A DNA stretch of 64,000 nucleotides from Clostridiaceae bacterium (GTDB lineage: Bacteria; Bacillota; Clostridia; Peptostreptococcales; Natronincolaceae): contig JAFIFG010000045.1 in assembly GCA_020832135.1 (NCBI GenBank), forward strand, positions 1 to 64,000, given 5' to 3'. Every line of letters begins with the position of its first letter. The stretch's first letter is position 1. Shown here piece by piece: positions 45,426-55,112 of this stretch. A program made the translations under genes and the position numbers. The notes under the pieces were generated by a model, which did not search any database, was not told the origin of the DNA, and worked only from the letters and a program-made list of their open reading frames with translations.

Positions 45426-45470
45426 CCTATTCTCAGTAATTTGAATCACCGACGGTTACTTAGAATAAGG
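45426..45470 (+). promoter_or_regulatory. Structured leader of rpsO, candidate S15 autoregulatory site
   Basis: CCTATTCTCAGTAA (45426-45439) pairs with TTACTTAGAATAAGG (45456-45470), giving 14 pairs with one bulged base and one mismatch. A competing small hairpin ACC-GAC-GGT sits in the loop. The structure ends 11 bases before the rpsO ribosome-binding site (AAGGAGGTG). S15 represses its own translation through leader structures in several bacteria; that this one does so is inference. Confidence 0.55.
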
Positions 45471-45495
45471 GGATATAAAATAAGGAGGTGAAAAA

Positions 45496-45759
45496 ATGAA
45501 TAAAGATAAGAAACAAACACTTATTGATGGTTACAAGAATCATGAAAGTGATACAGGTTCACCAGAAGTGCAAGTTGCACTGTTAACTGAAAGAATTAAT
45601 CACTTAAACGAGCATCTAAAAACTCACAAGAAAGATCATCACTCTAGAAGAGGTCTTTTAAAGATGGTAGGTAAAAGAAGGAATCTACTTAACTATGTTA
45701 AGAATAATGACATAGCAAGATATAGAGAACTTATTGAAAAATTAGGATTAAGAAAATAA
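45496..45759 (+). CDS. rpsO: 30S ribosomal protein S15
   Basis: Primary 16S rRNA-binding protein, also used to bridge to the 50S subunit. The 87 residues contain the signature [20 protein letters not shown] (about 40-59) and [28 protein letters not shown] precedes ATG 45496. It has its own structured leader and a terminator, and lies before pnp as in most bacteria. Confidence 0.98.
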   Translation: MNKDKKQTLIDGYKNHESDTGSPEVQVALLTERINHLNEHLKTHKKDHHSRRGLLKMVGKRRNLLNYVKNNDIARYRELIEKLGLRK

Positions 45760-45762
45760 TTA

Positions 45763-45783
45763 AGAGCGGGGATACCCCGCTCT
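45763..45783 (+). terminator. GC-rich hairpin terminator after rpsO
   Basis: AGAGCGGGG (45763-45771) and CCCCGCTCT (45775-45783) form a perfect 9-bp stem with a 3-base loop, followed by ATTATTTAATTT. The stem is strong but the T-tract is broken, so some read-through into pnp is possible. The region 45785-45900 is AT-rich, and I see no convincing promoter hexamers in it. Confidence 0.8.
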
Positions 45784-45914
45784 ATTATTTAATTTACATA
45801 ATAATATAACAAATAGAATATTCAATTTAAGGACATAATACATAATAAATAAAAACATAGAACTTTGTTTAAACTAGGAAAGATGCAAACTATGAAAGGA
45901 GGATACAATTAATA

Positions 45915-48050
45915 ATGATAAAAACATTTAAAACAGAACTTGCTGGTAGAACTTTAGAAATAGAAATTGGCAAGTTATCTCAATTAGCAAATGGTTCCTG
46001 CTTAGTGAGATACGGTGATACAGTTGTTTTAGCCAATGCTACAGCTTCACAATCACCAAGAGAAGGGATTGACTTTTTTCCACTAAGTGTAGATTACGAA
46101 GAGAAACTTTATGCTGTTGGTAAAATCCCGGGAGGCTTTATTAAGAGAGAGGGAAGGCCTTCTGAGAAGGCAGTGTTAACTTCAAGACTGATAGATCGTC
46201 CTATAAGACCCTTGTTTCCTAAAGGCTATAGAAACGAGGTTCAAGTTATTACAACAGTATTATCAGTAGACCAAGATTGTCCTTCAGATATTACTGCTAT
46301 GATAGGGTCATCTATTGCATTGTCCATATCAGATATTCCTTTTCAAGGACCTACTGGATCTGTTAGGGTGGGCATGATAGATGGAGAGTATATTATAAAT
46401 CCTACTAGTAAAGAAAATGAAGTAAGTGATCTAGACTTAACTATATCAGGTACAAAAGATGCTGTTATGATGATAGAAGCTGGTGCTAATGAACTAACTG
46501 AAAAACAAATGCTGAGTGCTATTGAGTTTGGACATAAAGAAATTAAAAAAATAGTTTCATTTATTGAAGACATTGCTTCAGAAGCAGGTAAGCCTAAGCA
46601 AGAATTTATAGTATTTGAAGTGAATGAAGAAGTGGACAAAGAAGTAAGAGAATATGCTACAGAAAAAATACTAACTGCAATAAAAGTTGTTGATAAGCAT
46701 GAGCGTAACGAAAAAATGAATGCTGTAAAAGAAGAAGTTTTGGAATATTTCAATGAGAAATATGAAGAAAATATAAAAGACATAAAAGTTGTTCTAGATA
46801 CTATTGTAAAAGAGCAATTCAGAAGCATGATTATTAATGAAAAAAGAAGACCTGACGATAGAGGGTTAGAGGAAATAAGACCTATATCATGTGAAATTAA
46901 TTTATTGCCTAAAACACATGGATCAGCTCTCTTTACTAGAGGACAAACTCAAGTAATGAATATAGCAACACTGGGAGCACTAGGAGATGTTCAAATCTTA
47001 GATGGTCTAGGTGAAGAAGAGTCCAAAAGATATATGCACCATTATAATTTTCCACCTTACAGTGTAGGTGAGGTTAAATTTTTACGAGGGCCAGGAAGAA
47101 GAGAAATAGGACATGGTGCCTTAGCCGAAAGAGCTTTAGAGCCAATGATCCCTTCAAAGGAAGAATTTCCTTATACTTTAAGATTAGTGTCGGAAGTATT
47201 AGGGTCTAATGGATCAAGTTCTATGGCCAGTGTATGTGGAAGTACTTTATCTTTACTTGATGCTGGAGTCCCTATTAAAAAGATGGTGGCTGGTATTGCA
47301 ATGGGACTTGTTAAAGAAGAAGAAGGCATTGCTATTTTATCTGATATTCTAGGGATGGAAGATTTCTTGGGTGATATGGACTTTAAAGTAGCAGGGACAG
47401 AAGATGGTATTACAGCTATTCAAATGGATATTAAAATCCGTGGCATTGATACCACTATTATGGAAACAGCATTGGAGCAAGCTAGAGTAGGAAGGCTACA
47501 TATCATGGATAAGATGAAGGAAGTCATAGATAAACCCAAGCCAGATTTGTCTCCGTATGCACCAAGAATTTTCACTATGAAAATTAACCCAGATAAGATT
47601 AGAGATGTTATAGGTGCTGGTGGTAAAACAATTAATAAAATTATTGAAGAAACCAGTGCTAAAATTGACATAGAAAATGACGGCACCATTTATATTGCAG
47701 CAGAAAATAAGGAATTAGGAGAAAAAGCTCTTAAAACCATCGAAAATATCATAAAAGAACCTGAAATAGGTGAAATCTATAAAGCAAAAGTAGTGAAAAT
47801 AATGAATTTTGGTGCTTTTGTAGAGATATTACCTGGCAAAGAAGGGTTGATACACATCTCAAATCTAGCTCATGAAAGAGTTAACAAAGTAGAGGATGTA
47901 CTCAAGGTTGGACAGGAGATTGATGTAAAAGTAATGGAAATAGATCAACAGGGTAAAATTAATTTGTCACATAAAGCATTGTTACCTAAACAAGATACTG
48001 ACACTAAAGAAAAAAAACAAGACAATAACGACAATAACAAAGAAGCATAA
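45915..48050 (+). CDS. pnp: Polyribonucleotide nucleotidyltransferase (PNPase)
   Basis: Phosphorolytic 3'-5' exoribonuclease. The 711 residues contain two RNase PH domains separated by an alpha-helical domain: N-terminal [17 protein letters not shown] with the motif [14 protein letters not shown], then the catalytic half [18 protein letters not shown] domain follows (about 560-620, [15 protein letters not shown]), then an S1 domain (about 622-692, [17 protein letters not shown]). AAAGGAGGAT precedes ATG 45915. It may cooperate with RNase Y, also encoded here. Confidence 0.98.
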   Translation: MIKTFKTELAGRTLEIEIGKLSQLANGSCLVRYGDTVVLANATASQSPREGIDFFPLSVDYEEKLYAVGKIPGGFIKREGRPSEKAVLTSRLIDRPIRPLFPKGYRNEVQVITTVLSVDQDCPSDITAMIGSSIALSISDIPFQGPTGSVRVGMIDGEYIINPTSKENEVSDLDLTISGTKDAVMMIEAGANELTEKQMLSAIEFGHKEIKKIVSFIEDIASEAGKPKQEFIVFEVNEEVDKEVREYATEKILTAIKVVDKHERNEKMNAVKEEVLEYFNEKYEENIKDIKVVLDTIVKEQFRSMIINEKRRPDDRGLEEIRPISCEINLLPKTHGSALFTRGQTQVMNIATLGALGDVQILDGLGEEESKRYMHHYNFPPYSVGEVKFLRGPGRREIGHGALAERALEPMIPSKEEFPYTLRLVSEVLGSNGSSSMASVCGSTLSLLDAGVPIKKMVAGIAMGLVKEEEGIAILSDILGMEDFLGDMDFKVAGTEDGITAIQMDIKIRGIDTTIMETALEQARVGRLHIMDKMKEVIDKPKPDLSPYAPRIFTMKINPDKIRDVIGAGGKTINKIIEETSAKIDIENDGTIYIAAENKELGEKALKTIENIIKEPEIGEIYKAKVVKIMNFGAFVEILPGKEGLIHISNLAHERVNKVEDVLKVGQEIDVKVMEIDQQGKINLSHKALLPKQDTDTKEKKQDNNDNNKEA

Positions 48051-48074
48051 ACCAAAATAGGTTTATGTTTTTTT
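48046..48074 (+). terminator. Intrinsic terminator overlapping the pnp stop codon
   Basis: CATAAACC (48046-48053) and GGTTTATG (48060-48067) form an 8-bp stem followed by TTTTTTTA. The 5' arm contains the pnp TAA (48048-48050), so a terminating ribosome would cover the stem. The 100 bases up to ylxY are AT-rich, without a confident promoter. Confidence 0.85.
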
Positions 48075-48176
48075 ATTATTTCTTACAAAATATTGTACGA
48101 AAATTTAATTATATAGAATAAGTCTTCTGTTTTGGAATAATATATTATCAAAGTCATGTTTAAGGGGGAGTATGGA

Positions 48177-48914
48177 ATGATTCTTATTATGAATAGAAGA
48201 TTTGTAAAAATGATTGCTATAATGTTTTTAATAGTTATCATTATAGCTGTAGGAACGGTTATAATATATAATAGAAAAACTACACCTACAACCGTAATAA
48301 ATCATCACACCATAAGCAATCCAATTGAGAAAGGTAGTGAAGAAAGTAATTATATTGCATTTGCCTGTAATGTAGATTGGGGTAACGAAGTTATACCAGA
48401 AATGTTGGAAAATTTAAATGAAAAAGATATTAAGATAACTTTTTTTGTAACCGGCAGATGGGCTAAAGCTTTTCCAGAACTATTAGAGGCAATTGTTAAA
48501 GAAGGACATGAAATTGGAAGTCATGGATACCAGCATTTAGATTACAGTCAATTGTCTATAGAAAAAAATAAAGAACAAATTAGAAAGGCTGAGGAAGTTA
48601 TTATGGAACAAATAGGCATAAAACCTAATTTGTTTGCACCGCCTTCAGGAGCATATAATCAACATACTCTAATAGCAGCAGAAGAATTAGGTTACAAAAC
48701 AATTCTATGGTCTATAGATACTATTGATTGGAGACAAGGAAGCACAAAAGATGTTATTGTTGAAAGAGTGATGAAAAAATCTAATCATAATGGTGCGATA
48801 ATATTAATGCATCCTATGCCAGAAACTGCTAAGGCACTACCTACTTTAATAGAAGAAATGAATAAAAAGGGACTAAAGGTGGGACGAATTAGTGACGTGT
48901 TAATAAATGACTAG
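48177..48914 (+). CDS. ylxY: Polysaccharide deacetylase-family protein YlxY
   Basis: Carbohydrate esterase 4-type membrane-anchored protein; Bacillus ylxY has the same neighbours (pnp before, mlpA after). AGGGGGAG (48162-48169) favours ATG 48177, giving 245 residues with an N-terminal membrane anchor (about 9-30). NodB-domain motifs are ACNVDWGNEV, where a single Asp replaces the usual DD pair, ITFFVTGRWA, and GHEIGSHGYQHLD with the His pair. The altered first motif makes full zinc-dependent catalysis uncertain. Confidence 0.9.
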   Translation: MILIMNRRFVKMIAIMFLIVIIIAVGTVIIYNRKTTPTTVINHHTISNPIEKGSEESNYIAFACNVDWGNEVIPEMLENLNEKDIKITFFVTGRWAKAFPELLEAIVKEGHEIGSHGYQHLDYSQLSIEKNKEQIRKAEEVIMEQIGIKPNLFAPPSGAYNQHTLIAAEELGYKTILWSIDTIDWRQGSTKDVIVERVMKKSNHNGAIILMHPMPETAKALPTLIEEMNKKGLKVGRISDVLIND

Positions 48915-48977
48915 GTTGCATATATGAAGAAACTACTTTATAATGAATAATGAAAATTAGTTACATAGGAGGATAAA

Positions 48978-50234
48978 ATGTATAAAAAACATACGTTAGA
49001 TAATGGCCTTAAGATAGTAACAGAGCACATCCCTTTTGTAAAATCAATATCCATAGGTGTATGGATTGAAGCAGGTTCAAAACATGAAACAATACATAAT
49101 AGTGGAATCTCACACTTTATAGAGCATATGTTATTTAAAGGAACGGATACCAAATCAGCAAAAGAAATCGCCGAAACAATAGACAGTATAGGTGGTCAAA
49201 TAAATGCTTTTACCAGTAAAGAATGTACTTGTTATTATACAAAAGTATTGGATTCCCACTATAAAACAGCTATTGATTTGTTAACGGATATGTTGTTTAA
49301 CTCTAAGTTTGACCCTGTGGATATAGATAGAGAAAAAAGTGTTGTCTATGAAGAAATTAGTATGTATGAAGATTCACCAGAAGATTTAGCTCATGATTTG
49401 CTATATCAATCAATGTTCAAAGACAGCTCTCTCGGTCTACCAATACTTGGGGACAACAACTCTGTAAAATCGATTACTCGTGACGAAATGTTAAAATATA
49501 TGAGCCAATATTACGTTCCTAATAATGCTGTTATATCAGTAGCTGGAAATTTCGATGAAAAGGATTTATTAGAGGCCATAGAAGCTAAATTTGGTCACTG
49601 GAAACCATCTAACATTTCATTAAGAGAACAAGAAAAGGCACACTATAATTTTCAACATATTGATAAATTTAAAGATATAGAACAAATACATTTATGCTTA
49701 GCATTTAAAGGAATTACATTAGGAGAAGGTAGATTATATCCCTTGCTAGTAGTAAATAATGTACTAGGAGGTAGTATGAGTTCCAGGTTATTTCAAAAAA
49801 TTCGTGAGGATAGAGGATTAGCCTACTCCATATACTCTTACCCCTCTAGTTATAAAGCAGGAGGCTTATTGACTATTTATGCAGGTATGGGACCACGAGT
49901 TGTAGATGAAGTTACCTCATTAATTTATGATGAATTAAAGTATCTAAAGAAAAATGCATTAACAGAAGTAGAGGTTCACAAAGCTAAGGAACAATTAAAA
50001 GGAAATTACACATTAGGTTTAGAAAGTACAAGTAGCAGGATGACATCTATCGGCAAGTCTGAATTATTATTAAATAAAATTTATAGCCCAAAAGAAATTT
50101 TACAAAAGATAGATAATGTAAATATGAGCCATGTAAAAGAGATTATTGATGAAATTATAGATTTAAATCATGTAGCATCTACTAAAGTTGGAAAAATAAA
50201 TAATGAGAACATATCCCCAAAAGAGGCTAAATAA
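48978..50234 (+). CDS. mlpA: M16-family zinc metallopeptidase (MlpA/YmxG)
   Basis: Pitrilysin-family peptidase. The 418 residues carry the inverted zinc motif HxxEH intact (H46, E49, H50 in SHFIEHMLFKGT). The distal glutamate lies in the segment EKSVVYEEISMYEDSPED. The inactive-half domain ends with GGSMSSRLFQKIREDRGLAYSI-type sequence (about 270-290). In Bacillus the homologue affects alkaline protease production. ATAGGAGGAT precedes ATG 48978. Confidence 0.94.
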   Translation: MYKKHTLDNGLKIVTEHIPFVKSISIGVWIEAGSKHETIHNSGISHFIEHMLFKGTDTKSAKEIAETIDSIGGQINAFTSKECTCYYTKVLDSHYKTAIDLLTDMLFNSKFDPVDIDREKSVVYEEISMYEDSPEDLAHDLLYQSMFKDSSLGLPILGDNNSVKSITRDEMLKYMSQYYVPNNAVISVAGNFDEKDLLEAIEAKFGHWKPSNISLREQEKAHYNFQHIDKFKDIEQIHLCLAFKGITLGEGRLYPLLVVNNVLGGSMSSRLFQKIREDRGLAYSIYSYPSSYKAGGLLTIYAGMGPRVVDEVTSLIYDELKYLKKNALTEVEVHKAKEQLKGNYTLGLESTSSRMTSIGKSELLLNKIYSPKEILQKIDNVNMSHVKEIIDEIIDLNHVASTKVGKINNENISPKEAK

Positions 50235-50247
50235 TAGCCTTTTTTTA
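50222..50247 (+). terminator. Terminator overlapping the mlpA stop codon
   Basis: AGGCTA (50224-50229) and TAGCCT (50235-50240) form a short stem extended by flanking A-T pairs and followed by TTTTTTTAATA. The loop contains the mlpA TAA. The gap to ymxH (50248-50355) is AT-rich with a TATAAT-like element, but the best -35 spacing is only 14 bases, so no promoter is claimed. Confidence 0.7.
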
Positions 50248-50355
50248 ATAGTATATATCATATAAAATGTTATCATAAATGATAATGAATAGATTTTAAA
50301 GTGTTTTAATATACTTGAATAAGACAAGTTTTAATATAATAGTGGAGGTGATGAG

Positions 50356-50619
50356 ATGAGATTCAGCAATATGGGTGGTAAGGAAATTGTTAACTTATCT
50401 GATGGTAGCAGATTGGGAATTATTGCAGATTCAGACTTGCTTATAGATGAAAAAAATGGGAAAATAATAGCTTTACTTGTACCTGATGAAAAAGGTTTAT
50501 TAAATTTTTTTTCAAGCAACTCCTTAATGGAAATACCCTGGGATGCCATTAAAAAAATAGGTAATGATATGATGATTATAGAATTGGAGGATAGTAATAA
50601 AAGAAAACACTCTTTATAG
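50356..50619 (+). CDS. ymxH: YlmC/YmxH-family PRC-barrel sporulation protein
   Basis: 87-residue single PRC-barrel-like protein: NMGGKEIVNLSDGSRLGIIA at the start, an acidic strand segment SDLLIDEKNGKIIALLVP, and a final WDAIKKIGNDMMIIEL. The family is annotated as sporulation-related; no mechanism is known to me. GGAGGTGATG precedes ATG 50356. Placement between mlpA and tepA matches other Firmicutes. Confidence 0.88.
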   Translation: MRFSNMGGKEIVNLSDGSRLGIIADSDLLIDEKNGKIIALLVPDEKGLLNFFSSNSLMEIPWDAIKKIGNDMMIIELEDSNKRKHSL

Positions 50620-50732
50620 AGCATATTGTTCAAATACTTCTAATAAATTAAAATTATTTATTGAGGAATAGAAGATAAAGATTAGGTAAAAATAATATTG
50701 GTAATATAAATAGTTAATTAGAGGTGAAGGAT

Positions 50733-51476
50733 ATGTATGATGAATATATGCCAAATTTAAGGAATGAAGATCAGAAACCTGATAAAAACAACTCAAGTGC
50801 TCCACAAGGAAAGTCAGTTGATTCTAGTTTAATGAACATTAATTCATTAGGTACAGCCAATATACCTAAACTTGATCAAAAGATTCATACATTACCTATA
50901 ATAGGCCATATTGAGGGACATACAGTAGCACCACCCCAAAACAAAACAACAAAATATGAACATATTATTCCTCAGCTTATAGCAGTTGAAGAAAACCCTG
51001 ACGTAGAGGGAATGTTAATTATTTTAAATACAGTAGGGGGAGATGTGGAGGCAGGGTTAGCCATATCAGAATTAATACACAGTATGTCAAAACCAAAAGT
51101 CACATTAGTTTTAGGAGGTAGCCATAGTATTGGTGTGCCGCTTGCCACTTCAGGCGATTACTCTTTTATAGCTCCCACAGCTACTATGACACTTCATCCT
51201 ATTAGAATGACTGGATTGGTAATAGGAGTACCACAAACTTTTAAATACTTTTCAAAAATGCAGGATAGAATTATCGATTTTATCGTTAGATCGTCAGATA
51301 TCAATAGAGATGCACTTTTTAATTTAATGAATGCTACTGATGAATTAGCAAATGATGTAGGTAGCATACTTATAGGAGAAGAGGCAGTAGAGTATAATCT
51401 TATTGATGAAGTTGGGGGATTAAATAATGCATTGCAAAAACTAGATGAGCTAATCAAATTAAAAAAGCAAAGTTAA
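50733..51476 (+). CDS. tepA: ClpP-like serine protease, TepA/YmfB family
   Basis: Translocation-enhancing protein TepA, a ClpP-fold protein linked to protein export in Bacillus. AGAGGTGAAGG supports ATG 50733, giving 247 residues; GTG 50724 lies in the ribosome-binding site. The first ~55 residues are a disordered polar leader. The ClpP-like core has the nucleophile segment GGSHSIGVPLATSG, the histidine segment TMTLHPIRM and the motif AVEYNLIDEVGG. The gene sits directly upstream of ftsK. Confidence 0.92.
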   Translation: MYDEYMPNLRNEDQKPDKNNSSAPQGKSVDSSLMNINSLGTANIPKLDQKIHTLPIIGHIEGHTVAPPQNKTTKYEHIIPQLIAVEENPDVEGMLIILNTVGGDVEAGLAISELIHSMSKPKVTLVLGGSHSIGVPLATSGDYSFIAPTATMTLHPIRMTGLVIGVPQTFKYFSKMQDRIIDFIVRSSDINRDALFNLMNATDELANDVGSILIGEEAVEYNLIDEVGGLNNALQKLDELIKLKKQS

Positions 51477-51495
51477 TTTATTCAAAAAAATCTGC

Positions 51496-51529
51496 AAGAG
51501 AACCTTTGAACTAAGAGGGTTCTCTTTTT
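51496..51529 (+). terminator. Intrinsic terminator after tepA
   Basis: AAGAGAACCT (51496-51505) pairs with AGGGTTCTCTT (51516-51526) over ten pairs, including one G-T, followed by TTTATG. The stem's own 3' Ts serve as the U-tract. From 51531 to 51710 the gap is AT-rich; a TGTTAAAAT extended -10-like element occurs near 51680 with no clear -35. Confidence 0.85.
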
Positions 51530-51723
51530 ATGAATAAGATTACAAAAATTATGTATTACACTGGTATTTAGTTAATATTACTTTTTTAATTTTATTAGTA
51601 AATAAATATATACTACTTTTAGAAGGAAAGGCATATTTTATAAAAATTATTACTAGAAAGAGAGCAAAATAACAATTATTGTGTTAAAATACATATTGTA
51701 CATAAGAAGATGAGGTGATAAAC

Positions 51724-54012
51724 ATGGCAAGAAAAAGAAAAAGCAGTAAAGGAAAGTTAAATGATTTAAAACAACAATTCAACAATGAAATTTATGGGAT
51801 TTTTATTATTGCCTTAGGGCTGATTTTCTTAACTGCCCTACAAAGTAGTGGAGCAGGTAAGGTAGGTGAAGGTCTTAAATTCATACTAATGGGTTTATTT
51901 TCAAATGTAGCTTTGCTTATTCCCTATGTTATGGTTTTATTAGGAGTGTTAATTTTTATTAATAAGCCCCTATGGAATGATTTAAAAGGAATTTTATTTT
52001 TCATATCAGTTTTTATATGCTTATTGGTGTTCAAGTCCCTATTACACATGGAACTAATAGAAGAAATAGCAGTTGTCAATTTTTTTGAAGCAATAAAACT
52101 AACCTTTACTAAAGGATCAGATGGTATAGGGGGAGGAATGATAGGGACGGGTATTGCATATCTCTTTATTAGTTTATTTGGTGAAACAGGTACTTATATT
52201 ATCATTATTACTTTATTTGTAACTGCTATTATCTTATATACTCAAATATCTCTACTTGATATTACTGCACAAGGAAAACCGCTAATTATAAAATCCCTTC
52301 AATTTTTTAAAAAACTTATAGATAAATTTGTGGTAAATATAAAACAAGAAAAGAAAAATTTCTCCGATAAAAAATGTAGTTTTAATGAAAAAGAGGTTAT
52401 AACAACTTCTAGCTTAGATAGTATGGATGATGCCGTAGAAGAAAAAATAAAAATATTAGATTATACTGCCATTAATAATAACAACAAACAAGATGAAAAG
52501 AAAACAGAAGAAAGCAAACAAATAATTAAAACAGAAGAAAAACATGAGAAAGTAACTTCTCTTGATGTTAAAAATTATAATACTATGAATAATATTGAAT
52601 ATGATTTACCAAGTACAGATTTATTAAATAAGATTGATCATTTGCCCAACAAGGATGATAAGAAAAAAATTGTTTCTAAAGTTAAGGTTCTAGAGGATAC
52701 ATTAAAAAACTTTGGTGTGCAGGCTAAAGTGTTGCAGGTAAGCAAAGGACCTACCATTACTAGATATGAATTACAACCAAGTACTGGGGTGAAAGTTAGC
52801 AAGATTGTTAACCTTAGTGATGATATAGCATTAAATTTAGCTGCGGCTGCCATAAGAATAGAAGCTCCTATCCCTGGAAAAGCTGCTATAGGTATTGAAA
52901 TACCTAATGAAGATATTACAATGGTTACTTTAAGAGAAATAATAGACAGTGAAAATTATCAAAACACTTCCTCTGCTTTACCTTTTTCACTAGGTAAGGA
53001 TATATCAGGAGAACCAATTATTACAGATATTAGTAAAATGCCTCATTTGTTGATAGCTGGAGCCACTGGCTCTGGAAAAAGTGTATGTATAAATACCTTA
53101 ATATTAAGTTTGCTTTATAAAGCACCACCAGAAAATATAAGATTAATGTTAATAGATCCTAAAATGGTAGAATTAAATCAATACAATGGCATTCCACACC
53201 TTTTAATTCCAGTAGTAACAGATGCAAAAAAAGCAACAAGTGCATTAAATTGGGCAGTGCAAGAAATGACAGAGAGATATAAGCTATTTGGAGATAATGG
53301 TGTAAAGGATATTAATGGATATAATGAGAAATTTGAAGATAATAAAATTCCCCACATCGTAATTATCATAGATGAGTTAGCTGATCTTATGTTAGTAGCA
53401 GCTAATGAAGTAGAAGATGCTATATGCAGGTTAGCACAGATGGCTAGAGCTGCAGGAATGCATTTGATTATAGCTACACAAAGACCTTCAGTAGATGTTA
53501 TTACGGGTGTTATAAAAGCTAATATTCCCTCTAGAATCGCTTTCTCTGTTGCAGCACAAACAGATTCTAGAACCATATTAGATATGGGAGGAGCAGAAAA
53601 ATTATTGGGTAAAGGGGACATGTTATTTCATCCTATTGGAGCTAGCAAGCCTACGAGGATACAAGGTGCCTTTGTCTCAGAAAAGGAAGTAGAAAGAGTA
53701 GTTGCATTTATTAAGGAACAAGTAGAGCAGCCTAGATATGAAGCTGAGATTATTGAGAAGATAGACCAAAGTACTATTATAAATAGTGATGAGGAAACAG
53801 ATGATTTGTTTGATGATGCATTAAAGATAGTTGTAGAAAATCAGCAGGCCTCTATTTCCATGCTACAAAGAAGACTTAGAGTTGGTTATAATAGAGCTGC
53901 AAGGCTTATTGACGAAATGGAGAGTAAAGGCATAGTAGGGCCTCATGAAGGGAGTAAGCCAAGGCAAGTATTAGTAACACAGGAAGTGTTATCTGAAGAA
54001 AAAAGCAGTTAA
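51724..54012 (+). CDS. ftsK: DNA translocase FtsK/SpoIIIE
   Basis: Septal motor that pumps chromosomal DNA, in vegetative division and forespore engulfment. GAGGTGAT supports ATG 51724, giving 762 residues. About four N-terminal membrane segments (25-165) precede a long charged linker (about 200-300). The RecA-like motor has Walker A GATGSGKS (446-453) and MARAAGMHLIIATQRPSVDV. A C-terminal winged-helix gamma domain reads DNA polarity motifs (LRVGYNRAARLIDEME). Confidence 0.97.
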   Translation: MARKRKSSKGKLNDLKQQFNNEIYGIFIIALGLIFLTALQSSGAGKVGEGLKFILMGLFSNVALLIPYVMVLLGVLIFINKPLWNDLKGILFFISVFICLLVFKSLLHMELIEEIAVVNFFEAIKLTFTKGSDGIGGGMIGTGIAYLFISLFGETGTYIIIITLFVTAIILYTQISLLDITAQGKPLIIKSLQFFKKLIDKFVVNIKQEKKNFSDKKCSFNEKEVITTSSLDSMDDAVEEKIKILDYTAINNNNKQDEKKTEESKQIIKTEEKHEKVTSLDVKNYNTMNNIEYDLPSTDLLNKIDHLPNKDDKKKIVSKVKVLEDTLKNFGVQAKVLQVSKGPTITRYELQPSTGVKVSKIVNLSDDIALNLAAAAIRIEAPIPGKAAIGIEIPNEDITMVTLREIIDSENYQNTSSALPFSLGKDISGEPIITDISKMPHLLIAGATGSGKSVCINTLILSLLYKAPPENIRLMLIDPKMVELNQYNGIPHLLIPVVTDAKKATSALNWAVQEMTERYKLFGDNGVKDINGYNEKFEDNKIPHIVIIIDELADLMLVAANEVEDAICRLAQMARAAGMHLIIATQRPSVDVITGVIKANIPSRIAFSVAAQTDSRTILDMGGAEKLLGKGDMLFHPIGASKPTRIQGAFVSEKEVERVVAFIKEQVEQPRYEAEIIEKIDQSTIINSDEETDDLFDDALKIVVENQQASISMLQRRLRVGYNRAARLIDEMESKGIVGPHEGSKPRQVLVTQEVLSEEKSS

Positions 54013-54050
54013 TAATTTTCATAAGAAATATACTTGAGGATGAAGAGTAA

Positions 54051-55112
54051 ATGATAAAAATTAATGTTGAAGATGTTATATATAGAGATAGTAACAATGT
54101 ACTCTTTATTGATTTGCGGTCCCCTTATGAATTTAATGAAGGTACAATACCAGGAGCAATAAACATACCACTGTTTAATAATGAAGAGAGAATAGAAATA
54201 GGTAAGCTTTATAAAAATAAAGGTATAGAAGATGCTAAGTACAGAGGAGTCGAATTAACAGCAAATAAGCTTCCCCATATTTATAAGCATATTTTAGAAC
54301 TCAGCAAAGTATATTCTGATAAAGATATTATACTATTTTGTGCTAGAGGTGGATTAAGAAGTACTTCCCTGTTAGGCTTTCTTAACAATTTAGGAATAAA
54401 AGTATATCAATTGGTTGGAGGATATAAAGCTTTTAGAAAATTCTCCTTAGACTACTTAGACAATATTAAAAAACATCATGAATTTCTTGTTCTACATGGA
54501 TATACAGGTGTAGGTAAAACAAAAATAATTAACATGTTAAAAACTGAAGATACTGCTGCAATAAATATGGTATTCCTCGCTAAAAATACTGGATCTGTTT
54601 TTGGTAATATCATATTCCCAAAGATTACAATAACACAAAAAATGTTCGAAGGGTTATTAGTGTATGAACTTGTACAGTGTAGGAAAAGATTAATTATTGT
54701 GGAGAGTGAGAGTAAAAGAATAGGTGCAGTAAGTATTCCAAATTGTCTATATGAGCTTATTGTTAATGGTCGACACATACTAGTCAATACTGGAATAGAA
54801 AATAGAGTCGCTAGACTAGTAGAAGAATATGTAGGAACTTCAACCCTTGATGACACAGCATTAATAAGTTCTGTACAGTATTTAAAAAAAGGTATTGGAA
54901 AAGAAAATGTTGAAAAATATATTGAATATATAAAAAACAAAAAATATAATGATGTAGCTAGACAATTAATAATAAATTACTACGATCCTTTATATAAGCA
55001 CTCAATAGCTAAATATAATTATCATTTGCATATAAATTATGATACAATTGAATTGGCAGTTAAACAAATAAAAAAATATTACTTTGAGATAGAAGAGGAG
55101 ATAAACCAATGA
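54051..55112 (+). CDS. mnmH: tRNA 2-selenouridine synthase
   Basis: Replaces sulfur by selenium at the 2-thiouridine of tRNA wobble positions, using selenophosphate. The 353 residues have an N-terminal rhodanese domain ([20 protein letters not shown]) with catalytic cysteine C97 (CARGG). A P-loop domain follows, with GYTGVGKT at residues 150-157. It implies a selD gene elsewhere in the genome. It overlaps rimO by four bases and follows ftsK at 38 bases. Confidence 0.93.
   Translation: MIKINVEDVIYRDSNNVLFIDLRSPYEFNEGTIPGAINIPLFNNEERIEIGKLYKNKGIEDAKYRGVELTANKLPHIYKHILELSKVYSDKDIILFCARGGLRSTSLLGFLNNLGIKVYQLVGGYKAFRKFSLDYLDNIKKHHEFLVLHGYTGVGKTKIINMLKTEDTAAINMVFLAKNTGSVFGNIIFPKITITQKMFEGLLVYELVQCRKRLIIVESESKRIGAVSIPNCLYELIVNGRHILVNTGIENRVARLVEEYVGTSTLDDTALISSVQYLKKGIGKENVEKYIEYIKNKKYNDVARQLIINYYDPLYKHSIAKYNYHLHINYDTIELAVKQIKKYYFEIEEEINQ

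Noticed and set aside
50318-50345. TATAAT-like promoter for ymxH
   Set aside because: The only nearby -35-like hexamer (TTGAAT) gives a 14-base spacer, too short for SigA. No sporulation sigma pattern was convincing.
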